This document shows positions 8,419-14,798 of a DNA stretch of 16,373 bases, one piece after another. Positions within the stretch are counted from its first letter, which is position 1, and each line of letters begins with the position of its first letter. This stretch comes from Sulfurimonas sp. Lineage in GTDB: Bacteria > Campylobacterota > Campylobacteria > Campylobacterales > Sulfurimonadaceae. The notes below the pieces were generated by a model that saw only the letters and a program-made list of their open reading frames with translations, searched no databases and was not told the DNA's origin. The stretch spans positions 1-16,373 of the forward strand of contig JAMORM010000222.1 of NCBI GenBank assembly GCA_027063585.1. The letters are read 5' to 3'. The translations under genes and the position numbers were made by a program.

Positions 8419-8622
8419 ATGATAAAAAATCTATTCAAACGTATTAAGTCACAAAAAGGTATGAGCGGTGTTTTGGTTGCTCTTTTATTAGTAATTGTCG
8501 GTGTTGGGTTGGTTGCGGGGATAAATTCCTATATGAACCAAGCCTCACTCGATATACAAGCTGGAGCAGACACTGCAATCACTAAAGCAATTACAGCTGC
8601 TGCAGACAACAATGGTAGTTAA
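8419..8622 (+). CDS. Flp-like pilin (atypical, without Glu5)
   Basis: This 67-residue protein is the likely fibre subunit of the Tad pilus. A short basic leader (MIKNLFKRIKSQKG) ends in Gly14 and is followed by one long hydrophobic helix (about 17-35) and a small polar, Ala/Thr-rich tail. Size, layout and position directly after the Tad secretin gene match Flp pilins. Cleavage would fall after Gly14. The canonical Glu-Tyr at positions +5/+6 is absent; the mature protein would begin MSGVLVALLLV, with no acidic residue in the helix. It has the strongest ribosome site in the window (AAGGAG, 5 nt before ATG) and its own predicted promoter, as expected of an abundant subunit. A small membrane protein of another kind cannot be excluded from sequence alone. 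Confidence 0.7.
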   Translation: MIKNLFKRIKSQKGMSGVLVALLLVIVGVGLVAGINSYMNQASLDIQAGADTAITKAITAAADNNGS

Positions 8623-8637
8623 TTACAAAAAATTTTT

Positions 8638-8766
8638 AATTTTTTCGGAACCTAGGTTTTAACCTAGGCCTTAGTCTTGAAAGACACAAAGCCCGCACTA
8701 CAGAAAAAAATTTAGTTTTTTTCTAAGTCATACTTTAACATAGAAAGTACAGGTTCCGAAAAAATT
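8638..8766. repeat. 129-bp structured intergenic element with perfect 16-bp inverted ends
   Basis: AATTTTTTCGGAACCT (8638-8653) is exactly complementary to AGGTTCCGAAAAAATT (8751-8766). Between the ends lie further self-complementary units: CCTAGGTT-TT-AACCTAGG (8651-8668), GTCTTGAAAGAC (8674-8685), AGAAAAAAA-TTTAG-TTTTTTTCT (8702-8724) and TACTTT-aacatag-AAAGTA (8731-8749). There is no room for a gene and no convincing target-site duplication (the flanks attttt and gccaac differ). It fills most of the 205-bp gap after the pilin gene. It could be a MITE-like or REP-like repeat, a transcription end structure or a structured RNA; a related piece occurs at 15965-16005. Confidence 0.75.
8651..8668 (+). 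terminator. GC-containing hairpin after the pilin gene, possible weak terminator
   Basis: An 8-bp stem CCTAGGTT/AACCTAGG with a 2-nt centre starts 29 bases after the pilin stop. It is the first GC-containing hairpin on the transcript but lacks a following U-run; the U-run (8640-8645) comes before it. It may protect the 3' end of pilin mRNA or help termination. Confidence 0.25.
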
Positions 8767-8812
8767 GCCAACAAACCATAAAGATAAAACTAAAGCATAG
8801 CTTCCAAAAATA

Positions 8813-8821
8813 TGCTACAAT
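8813..8821 (+). promoter_or_regulatory. Extended -10 box directly before the DUF234 start codon
   Basis: TGCTACAAT is an extended -10 element (TGN plus TACAAT at 8816-8821) whose expected transcription start, about 7 nt downstream, coincides with the ATG at 8828. No -35 box and no Shine-Dalgarno are present, so a leaderless mRNA is likely. Confidence 0.45.
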
Positions 8822-8827
8822 TAACAT

Positions 8828-9778
8828 ATGACAAATGAAAAACTTCTTGACCAGTTTCGGTCTTTTTACTTCAAAAACTACCCCGATGATATGGAAACAC
8901 AAATTTCCTACTTCGCGGTATTTGGCGGACTTGAGTGGGAAATTGATACAACGAAGCCTATTTCACATCTTGTTCAAACACTCATCTTGGAAAATTTTGA
9001 AACCCTTGATGCGAAAGTACAAGAACTTATTATGCACAATGAAACAAATAGACGCCTGCTTAAAGCTCTTGCCATAGGTGATCGAAGAATATTTTCAGCA
9101 TTTAACAAAGCCGGACTCAACAACGGCAACGGCGGTGCCGTTCTTAATTTTTTGCAGGACAAAGGGCTTATACAACTTGAATATTCAAGAGAAGAGCATC
9201 CACGGGAGTTGAAGCCAAAGAGCAAACTCAAACGTGAAGAGTCAAGACATCGCATCTCACATAAAGTACTTTTTACTTACCCTTTTATTCGTTTTTGGTA
9301 TTATTTTATCGTTCCAAATATTAAAAACATCCAAGAAAAAAACTATGAAAAAGTTTTGCAGGATTTTAAGCAAAAACATAACAGTTATACAAGCCTTGTG
9401 TATGAAGAGTTATCAGAAGTTCTTCTCAATTACCATCTGCGTGACTCACATATACTCAGTAGCGGCAGTTACTGGGATGCTAAAATTGAAATAGACATAC
9501 TCACTCTCACACAAAACGGCAATATTTATGTCGGTGAATGTAAATGGACAAATCATATAATAAATAAAAAAGAGCTACATAAACTCAAAGAAAAATGCGA
9601 AAAACTTTCTATAGAGCCTACACAAATAGTATTTTTTTCAAAAAGGGGCTATTCCAAAGAAATGATGGCGCTTAGCGGGCCATCACTCGCTCTGTACTCA
9701 AGTGAAGACTTTAAAGCCCTGCTCAAGAAAAGCTCACGCGAAAATATTACCCAAAATCTTTTTAATGAACAATCCTGA
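8828..9778 (+). CDS. Stand-alone DUF234 protein with PD-(D/E)XK-like nuclease fold
   Basis: The 316-residue product matches the C-terminal part of archaeal-type DEXX-box ATPases (DUF234 family) but has no P-loop or other ATPase motif. A winged-helix-like region covers about 65-120 (RRLLKALAIGDRRIFSAF, then NGGAVLNFLQDKGLI). It is followed by a Lys/Arg-rich linker and an aromatic hinge (151-163). The nuclease-like domain (about 185-300) keeps the PD-(D/E)XK pattern: Glu193/Glu194 in the first helix, Asp223 in EIDIL and Glu237-Cys-Lys239 in GECKW. Full DUF234 proteins are about 450 residues, yet this one starts with a proper helix and its frame is intact, so it is not a broken copy. The ATG at 8828 is the only sensible start. 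DNA or RNA binding is likely; substrate and role are unknown. The 3' end overlaps the next gene, on the opposite strand, by 17 nt. Confidence 0.75.
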   Translation: MTNEKLLDQFRSFYFKNYPDDMETQISYFAVFGGLEWEIDTTKPISHLVQTLILENFETLDAKVQELIMHNETNRRLLKALAIGDRRIFSAFNKAGLNNGNGGAVLNFLQDKGLIQLEYSREEHPRELKPKSKLKREESRHRISHKVLFTYPFIRFWYYFIVPNIKNIQEKNYEKVLQDFKQKHNSYTSLVYEELSEVLLNYHLRDSHILSSGSYWDAKIEIDILTLTQNGNIYVGECKWTNHIINKKELHKLKEKCEKLSIEPTQIVFFSKRGYSKEMMALSGPSLALYSSEDFKALLKKSSRENITQNLFNEQS

Positions 9779-10565
9779 GTGCTTGATATGCTTCTTGTAA
9801 AAGCTGAAACTTCTGCGTATAATGTTCAACCAAATAAGGGCTTTCATGAAAAATCGTGTCAGGATGGTACACTTTCGTAAGTTTTTTATAACTCTTTTTC
9901 AAAGCATCGGCAGATGCTCCGATAGGACACTCCAAGATTGTATAAAAATGTTTTTTCTCTTCTTCTATACTTGCTTTTGCCAAATCACCGAAACTAAAAT
10001 TTGCAAAATCAGAATAAAGTTTTGACATAAAATGATTGTCATAAGTATATTGGATCTGATAATGTAAAATATGACGTTTATTCAAGGCCCGCTCAAGTCT
10101 TGCTTTAGCTTTAAAATCACTTACATCAATAACTAAAGAAACATCAGTACCTCTCTCAACATAAACTTCAAGCTGTGAACGCATATAGTTAAGAACCCAT
10201 GAATTTGGACTGTCCAAGGAAATGAGCACTGTATTTTTATCATATGCATACAAATGCACTTGAATATTTTCAGGTTCTTCAAGCGTATCGAGTTCAATTT
10301 TAATAGGCTGGTTTTTAAACTTTAACATTGAACGCAGAAAAAATTCATGGTTAAAATCATGTGTCTTTGCATGGTATTCACTTAATTCTTTTATGAAATT
10401 CTCTCTAATACTTGTGAGTGATTTGTTTTGAAATACAAGCACAGATTTAGGTAAAAACAGCATGCCACGCGAATGATGATTTAAAAACTCTCTCATCCAA
10501 CTTGCATTTAAAGTTTCAAACCCGGTTGTGATAAGAATAAGATTATTGCACAAAACAATTTCCAT
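9762..10565 (-). CDS. Protein with a C-terminal J (DnaJ) domain
   Basis: This 267-residue protein carries a J domain at its very C-terminus (about 204-267). It begins FYTILECPIGASADALKKSY and contains the essential HPD triad at 234-236, so it should stimulate an Hsp70 (DnaK) ATPase. The N-terminal 200 residues do not resemble any domain I know. They are a mixed alpha/beta sequence with an LILITTGFETLNASW start and no membrane segment, and are probably the client- or site-specific part. A J domain at the C-terminus with no Gly/Phe or zinc region makes it a class III (specialist) J protein. The ribosome site is AGGA close to the ATG, and the gene diverges from purF. The 3' end overlaps the facing DUF234 gene by 17 nt, so neither has its own terminator there. 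Confidence 0.8.
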   Translation of the reverse strand: MEIVLCNNLILITTGFETLNASWMREFLNHHSRGMLFLPKSVLVFQNKSLTSIRENFIKELSEYHAKTHDFNHEFFLRSMLKFKNQPIKIELDTLEEPENIQVHLYAYDKNTVLISLDSPNSWVLNYMRSQLEVYVERGTDVSLVIDVSDFKAKARLERALNKRHILHYQIQYTYDNHFMSKLYSDFANFSFGDLAKASIEEEKKHFYTILECPIGASADALKKSYKKLTKVYHPDTIFHESPYLVEHYTQKFQLLQEAYQALRIVH

Positions 10566-10587
10566 ACATCCTACCTTTTATGGGAAA

Positions 10588-10615
10588 TTTATAGTAAGTG
10601 CCAGATAAATAGCAA
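10588..10615 (-). promoter_or_regulatory. Predicted promoter of the J-domain gene
   Basis: On the minus strand TTGCTA (10615-10610) and TATAAA (10593-10588) are separated by 16 bp and would start transcription near 10581, about 16 nt before the ATG. The 162-bp space between this gene and purF is a divergent promoter region and holds no other gene. Confidence 0.4.
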
Positions 10616-10689
10616 AAACAGTTCCACTTTTAAAATAAATTATATATATTAATTAAGATAGCTTTGAGAATATTTATAGATATTTTGAG

Positions 10690-10695
10690 TATAAT
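10690..10695 (+). promoter_or_regulatory. -10 box of the purF operon
   Basis: A perfect TATAAT lies 33 bp before the purF start codon; transcription would begin near 10702. No -35 box stands at 16-18 bp (TTGAGA at 10664-10669 is 20 bp away), as is common in Campylobacterota. I see no purine riboswitch: the leader is only about 25 nt. Confidence 0.5.
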
Positions 10696-10727
10696 TGCAT
10701 AATTATTTTACTTGCTAAGGAAAAGAT

Positions 10728-12083
10728 TTGCGCGAAAATATGAATGAGAAGTGTGCTGTTGTTGGGATTTTTGGTCATGAAGAGGCTTCAAAGTTAGCCT
10801 ATTTTTCTCTTCATTCTTTACAGCATCGTGGACAAGAAGCAGCGGGTATCAGCTCTTCAGATGGAGAAAAGCTTCAGACTATCAAAGACCGCGGACTTGT
10901 AATGAGTGTATTTAATGAAGAAAAACTTTCTACTTTAAGCGGTTCAAGTGCCATAGGTCATACCCGTTACTCTACAGCAGGAAATGATTCTATCCTTGAT
11001 GCCCAGCCCGTATTTGCAAGATATGATTTAGGTGAAATGGCAATTGTTCATAACGGCAATCTTACAAATGCAGAAGAGGTAAGAGCCAGACTGATAAAAC
11101 GTGGTGCAATTTTTCAAACTTTTATGGATACTGAAAACCTCATTCACCTTATAGCAAAAAGCGAGCAGGATAAACTGCTTGACAGAATCATAGATGCTGT
11201 ACAAAAGATAGAAGGAGCTTTCTCTTTAGTCTTTTTAAGCCGAACAAAAATGTTTGCGATGCGTGACCGTTTTGGCTTCCGTCCTTTAAGTCTTGGACGT
11301 TTACCAAACGGCGGCTATATTGTTGCAAGTGAAACATGTGCTTTTGACCTTGTCGGTGCAACTTTTGTACGTGATGTTGAACCCGGAGAGCTTCTAATAT
11401 TTGAAGAAGGAAAAGCACCACAAAGCATTAAAATTTACGAGCCAACACCAAAACACTGTATATTTGAATATGTCTATTTTGCACGCCCGGATTCTTCGGT
11501 GTTTGGGCAATCTGTTTATCGATCAAGAAAAAATATGGGAAAAGAACTGGCAAAGATCCAACCCGTTGAAGCAGATTTGGTTGTTCCAGTACCTGACGGC
11601 GGTGTCCCTGCGGCCATTGGGTATGCGCAGGAGAGCGGTATACCGTATGAGATGGGAATTATGCGAAATCACTATATCGGCCGTACTTTTATAGAACCGA
11701 CTCAGGAGATGCGTGATTTAAAGGTAAAAATGAAACTCTCGCCAATGACAGATATAATTAAAGGTAAAAGAGTCATTGTTATAGATGACTCAATTGTGCG
11801 TGGTACAACATCTAGAAGAATAATCAGAATGCTCAAAGAGGCAGGTGCGAGTGAAGTACATATGAGAGTCTCTTCTCCTCCGACGACCGACCCTTGTTTT
11901 TACGGCGTTGATACACCTGACAAAGAAAATTTGATTGCGGCAAATATGGGCGTGCAGGAGATATGTGATTATATTGAAGCAGATTCACTGGCATATCTGG
12001 ATGAAGCATCACTTTTAAGAAGTGTAAATGCAACTGATGACACATACTGTACTGCCTGCTTTACCGGAAAATATATCGTTTAA
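10728..12083 (+). CDS. purF: Amidophosphoribosyltransferase
   Basis: PurF catalyses the first committed step of purine synthesis: PRPP plus glutamine gives 5-phosphoribosylamine, glutamate and pyrophosphate. The N-terminal glutamine amidotransferase domain has its nucleophile at Cys9 (CAVVGIFGH) and the LQHRGQEAAGI and GHTRYSTAG motifs. The C-terminal phosphoribosyltransferase domain has the PRPP loop VIVIDDSIVRGTT (349-361). Cys244, Cys390, Cys441 and Cys444 match the four ligands of the [4Fe-4S] cluster of Bacillus-type PurF. The start is a TTG with AAGGA 6 nt upstream, giving an 8-residue propeptide; the ATG at 10740 would leave 4 residues but lacks a ribosome site. Either way the leader must be removed to free Cys9. 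The TAA shares its last A with the next ATG, so the radical SAM gene is coupled to it. Confidence 0.97.
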   Translation: MRENMNEKCAVVGIFGHEEASKLAYFSLHSLQHRGQEAAGISSSDGEKLQTIKDRGLVMSVFNEEKLSTLSGSSAIGHTRYSTAGNDSILDAQPVFARYDLGEMAIVHNGNLTNAEEVRARLIKRGAIFQTFMDTENLIHLIAKSEQDKLLDRIIDAVQKIEGAFSLVFLSRTKMFAMRDRFGFRPLSLGRLPNGGYIVASETCAFDLVGATFVRDVEPGELLIFEEGKAPQSIKIYEPTPKHCIFEYVYFARPDSSVFGQSVYRSRKNMGKELAKIQPVEADLVVPVPDGGVPAAIGYAQESGIPYEMGIMRNHYIGRTFIEPTQEMRDLKVKMKLSPMTDIIKGKRVIVIDDSIVRGTTSRRIIRMLKEAGASEVHMRVSSPPTTDPCFYGVDTPDKENLIAANMGVQEICDYIEADSLAYLDEASLLRSVNATDDTYCTACFTGKYIV

Positions 12084-13042
12084 TGAAACAAGTATACACT
12101 TACGGAAATTATTTAAAAAATAAATTTGGTGCAAAGGTTTACAAAGTTGGTATAAATATCTCCGGTTTTACCTGTCCAAATATTGATGGAACGGTTGCAA
12201 AAGGTGGCTGTACCTTTTGTGAAAATGACTCTTTTTCGGCGAGTACTGATGCAGTGCAGGAGCTTAAAGGCTTTCATCTCAATCTCAATTCAGTAGAAAA
12301 TCCTTTTTTAGACAAACAACTCAAACAGCTTGAACTCCAGTTTAATGCCATATCAAAACGTCAGGCAAAAGAGTATGGCGCCAAAAAATTCTTAGTCTAT
12401 TTTCAATCTTTTACCAATACATATGCACCCTTTGAGACACTCAAAGCTTTGTATGACAAAGCACTCTCTTTTCCTGATGTCATCGGTCTTAGTATCGGTA
12501 CCCGTTCTGATAGTATTACGGATGAGACATTGACATATCTCTCCAAACTTTCTAAGGACAAAGAGATTTGGATAGAGTTCGGAATCCAGTCTGTATATGA
12601 TGAAACGTTAGAAAAAATCAACCGCGGACATGACAGCGCAAATGTCAAAGAGTGGATTTTAAAATCGAAAAAAGCCGGTTTACATGTATGTGGTCATCTT
12701 ATTTTTGGTTTGCCCGGTGAAACTCAGGAAATGATGCTTGAAACATCAAAGGCAGCATATGAATGGGGCATAGACTCTGTAAAATATCATCCACTGTATG
12801 TTGTTAAACGTACTGCTTTAGCAAACGAATACAATAGAGGAGAGTTTACTCCTATAAGTGAACAAGAATATCTTGGGGTACTCGTAAAATCTATGCTTAT
12901 GAAGCCAAAAGAAATTAGCGTACAAAGAGTTACTGCAGGTATAGATGATAATTCTCTCTTGGCACCGCAGTGGTGTCGAGACAAAAATAAACAGATAAAA
13001 AATATTAATAAAGAATTAAAAAAAGTCGATCTGAAATACTAA
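12083..13042 (+). CDS. Radical SAM protein of the TIGR01212/YhcC family
   Basis: A 319-residue radical SAM enzyme with cluster cysteines Cys31, Cys43 and Cys46. The CX11CX2C spacing is wider than the standard CX3CX2C and is typical of the YhcC/YtqA (TIGR01212) family. Further landmarks are the N-terminal YGNYLKNKFG, the KFLVYFQSFTNTYAP stretch, IGTRSD, WIEFGIQS and the GHLIFGLPGET motif. It should bind a [4Fe-4S] cluster and S-adenosylmethionine; I do not know the substrate. It begins inside the purF stop codon (TAATG at 12081-12085), so it is made with PurF, but co-transcription need not mean purine biochemistry. It ends 4 bases before the facing DUF2393 gene ends, with no space for a terminator. 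Confidence 0.88.
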   Translation: MKQVYTYGNYLKNKFGAKVYKVGINISGFTCPNIDGTVAKGGCTFCENDSFSASTDAVQELKGFHLNLNSVENPFLDKQLKQLELQFNAISKRQAKEYGAKKFLVYFQSFTNTYAPFETLKALYDKALSFPDVIGLSIGTRSDSITDETLTYLSKLSKDKEIWIEFGIQSVYDETLEKINRGHDSANVKEWILKSKKAGLHVCGHLIFGLPGETQEMMLETSKAAYEWGIDSVKYHPLYVVKRTALANEYNRGEFTPISEQEYLGVLVKSMLMKPKEISVQRVTAGIDDNSLLAPQWCRDKNKQIKNINKELKKVDLKY

Positions 13043-13046
13043 CTGG

Positions 13047-13595
13047 CTAATGTCCGTACACTTTTGCAAATTCTGCGGTACTGCTAAAGTACGGCGGATA
13101 TCTAAAGTATACTCTAAAATCTTTTACCTGACCCGGCTTCAGATTTCTTGCAACAACAAACTTTTTGGTAATAGTCTGCGGTTTATTAGAGCGCATTCCA
13201 AAACCTCCGGAAAAAAATTCCATAAATCCGCTAGGCTTATAAAAATTTCCACCTTTTACATTTCCTGTAGCGTGCCCTTTATTTACCAATTTTATTTCAA
13301 ATGTAACTTTTCCTATCGGGAATTTTCCTACATTTTTTACAATACCGTAATAGCTGATTTCTTCTGTACTTAAAAGTCTTTTATTATGTAATTTGTTCAG
13401 TTGTACTTTTTTTGTATACTTATCTACAATAATAACAGAAAAAACAGCCATAAAAACAGCTATAAGGGTAATAGAAAATATCATCGAATACACAAGTTTT
13501 TTGTTTGTCTGCTTAAATGCAGCAGCAACTCCGCCCACTAGCATCAAAAAAATTAGACTCAGCACAATGTAGTGCCAATAATTAAACAGTGTCAT
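13047..13595 (-). CDS. DUF2393 family membrane protein, second copy
   Basis: I chose the ATG at 13595 (182 residues). It forms an ATGA overlap with the stop of the upstream gene and has AGGAG 10 nt before it; a TTG two codons earlier (13601) is possible. Two N-terminal membrane helices (about 8-26 and 35-57) are followed by a basic segment and a beta-rich domain of about 120 residues. The domain holds the pattern YYGIVKNVGKFPIGKVTFEIKL and ends NLKPGQVKDFRVYF, resembling small Ig-like/FxLYD-type folds, with a Gly-rich insert (GFMEFFSGGFG). DUF2393 proteins are seen mainly in Campylobacterota and have no known function. It lies last in the SPFH-hisIE-DUF2393-DUF2393 cluster and is a distant paralogue of its neighbour. 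Confidence 0.75.
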   Translation of the reverse strand: MTLFNYWHYIVLSLIFLMLVGGVAAAFKQTNKKLVYSMIFSITLIAVFMAVFSVIIVDKYTKKVQLNKLHNKRLLSTEEISYYGIVKNVGKFPIGKVTFEIKLVNKGHATGNVKGGNFYKPSGFMEFFSGGFGMRSNKPQTITKKFVVARNLKPGQVKDFRVYFRYPPYFSSTAEFAKVYGH

Positions 13596-14104
13596 TTGCA
13601 ACTAGCTCCTAAAGATATATTATAATCTTTTTTATATGTAAATGGTTCTACTATAATTTTAAACTCTCGCGTTTCCCCTTTTTGCAGATTCTGTTCTAAA
13701 ATCGACATTTTTTGAAACGGCTTTAATTTAAAAAGATAATTTTTATACTTATTCTTCGTTACTTTATAAACTTCTGCAGTGATTTTACACTCGGTAAAAT
13801 TAAATTTGGATTCATTTGTAATCTTTCCTTTGACAATAACAGCTTGTACGAAATGAAGTCTTTTTTGACTCAGTAATTTAGTAGAATTTTTAAAAAGATA
13901 TTTATGCATCTGTATATATCCCAAAGTAGGGCCTAGCACAAGTGTTGTAAATCCAAGCAGCAGAAAAAAAAGTGCTAATCCCAGCTTTTTCCTCAACAGC
14001 AGCGCAAGAATCACAAAAAGTATAAAGAGAAAGAAGGACAACCCGAAAAGTATATAATCATACATTATCAAGCCATGAACAAATGTCAATAACTTCTCTT
14101 TCAT
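13592..14104 (-). CDS. DUF2393 family membrane protein, first copy
   Basis: The 170-residue protein has the same plan as its downstream neighbour: two membrane helices (about 16-37 and 41-63), a short basic link, then a beta-rich domain. The domain has VIVKGKITNESKFNFTECKI where the neighbour has the matching GIVKNVGKFPIGKVTFEIKL, and QKGETREFKIIVEPF matching LKPGQVKDFRVYFRY. The shared pattern, not identity, supports common ancestry. The domain would sit outside the cytoplasm if the hairpin ends face inward; topology is not settled. The gene follows hisIE after 11 nt and ends in an ATGA overlap with the second copy. Function is unknown. Confidence 0.72.
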   Translation of the reverse strand: MKEKLLTFVHGLIMYDYILFGLSFFLFILFVILALLLRKKLGLALFFLLLGFTTLVLGPTLGYIQMHKYLFKNSTKLLSQKRLHFVQAVIVKGKITNESKFNFTECKITAEVYKVTKNKYKNYLFKLKPFQKMSILEQNLQKGETREFKIIVEPFTYKKDYNISLGASCK

Positions 14105-14115
14105 CTTCTCATACT

Positions 14116-14796
14116 TTAATCTTTTCTTGCATTTTTCTCAGCAATACCACTCATATTGAATCGACGTACAAGTTCTTGCTTGATTCTATCGGGTGATATA
14201 TTTTTGGATGCAAGTGCCACAAGCATATGATAGGTTAAATCAGCTGCTTCATACACCATCTCGTGCTCATCGTTATCTTTATGCGCAAAACAGTACTCAC
14301 CCGCTTCTTCAACAACTTTTTTCAAAATTGTATTTTCACCCTTACTTAAAAGTTTTGCCGTCCATGATATTGCAGGATCTGCATTTTTACGCTCTTGAAT
14401 CGTATGATACAATGTATTTATAACCCCGTACGCCGCTTCGGTATTTACTTCTACTTCAGAAGTGATTTCGCCGCTTTGCAGTTCTGTAAAAAAACATGAA
14501 CGTCGTCCGGTATGACATGCCACGCCGTTTTGTTTTACCTTTATTAAAAGCGTATCATTATCACAGTCAATGAAAAAAGAGACAATTTCCTGTGTATGTC
14601 CGCTACTTTCACCTTTTTTCCAAATGCGTTGTTTACTTCTTGAAAAGTAGTGTGCAAGCTTTGTTTTGAGTGAAAGTTCCAATGCTTCTTTGTTCATATA
14701 AGCCATCATAAGCACTTCATTTGTCGTATTGTCTTGAACAATGACAGGAAGAAGCTCTTGCTTTTCCCAGTCAACTCTATTTATTATATCTTGCAT
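14116..14796 (-). CDS. hisIE: Bifunctional phosphoribosyl-AMP cyclohydrolase / phosphoribosyl-ATP pyrophosphatase
   Basis: A 226-residue fusion that catalyses steps 2 and 3 of histidine synthesis in the cytoplasm. The HisI half (about 1-107) has WKKGESSGHTQE and the metal-binding Asp cluster DCDND (77-81). Zinc ligands are Cys78, Cys94 and Cys101 (GVACHTGRRSC). The HisE half (about 122-226) has the all-alpha MazG-like metal site with KKVVEEAGE (159-167) and EAADLTYH (183-190). All catalytic residues I can check are present. The start lies 2 nt after the stop of the SPFH gene and has no strong ribosome site, which suggests coupled translation. Placement with membrane-protein genes, away from other his genes, is typical of scattered his genes in this group. 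Confidence 0.96.
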   Translation of the reverse strand: MQDIINRVDWEKQELLPVIVQDNTTNEVLMMAYMNKEALELSLKTKLAHYFSRSKQRIWKKGESSGHTQEIVSFFIDCDNDTLLIKVKQNGVACHTGRRSCFFTELQSGEITSEVEVNTEAAYGVINTLYHTIQERKNADPAISWTAKLLSKGENTILKKVVEEAGEYCFAHKDNDEHEMVYEAADLTYHMLVALASKNISPDRIKQELVRRFNMSGIAEKNARKD

Positions 14797-14798
14797 AT

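Noticed and set aside
8702..8724. Rho-independent terminator at the A/T hairpin
   Set aside because: The stem is almost only A-T pairs and is followed by AAGTC, not a U-run after a GC-rich stem.
8638..8766. Remnant insertion sequence
   Set aside because: The inverted ends look IS-like, but there is no coding space, no transposase remnant and no target-site duplication, so it is kept as a repeat or structured element only.
8828..9778. DUF234 gene as a pseudogene of a full ATPase
   Set aside because: The frame is intact, has a start codon with its own -10 box, and no P-loop remnant is seen in any frame upstream.
10566..10727. Purine riboswitch or PurR box before purF
   Set aside because: The predicted leader is about 25 nt, too short for an aptamer, and no PurR-like palindrome is visible.
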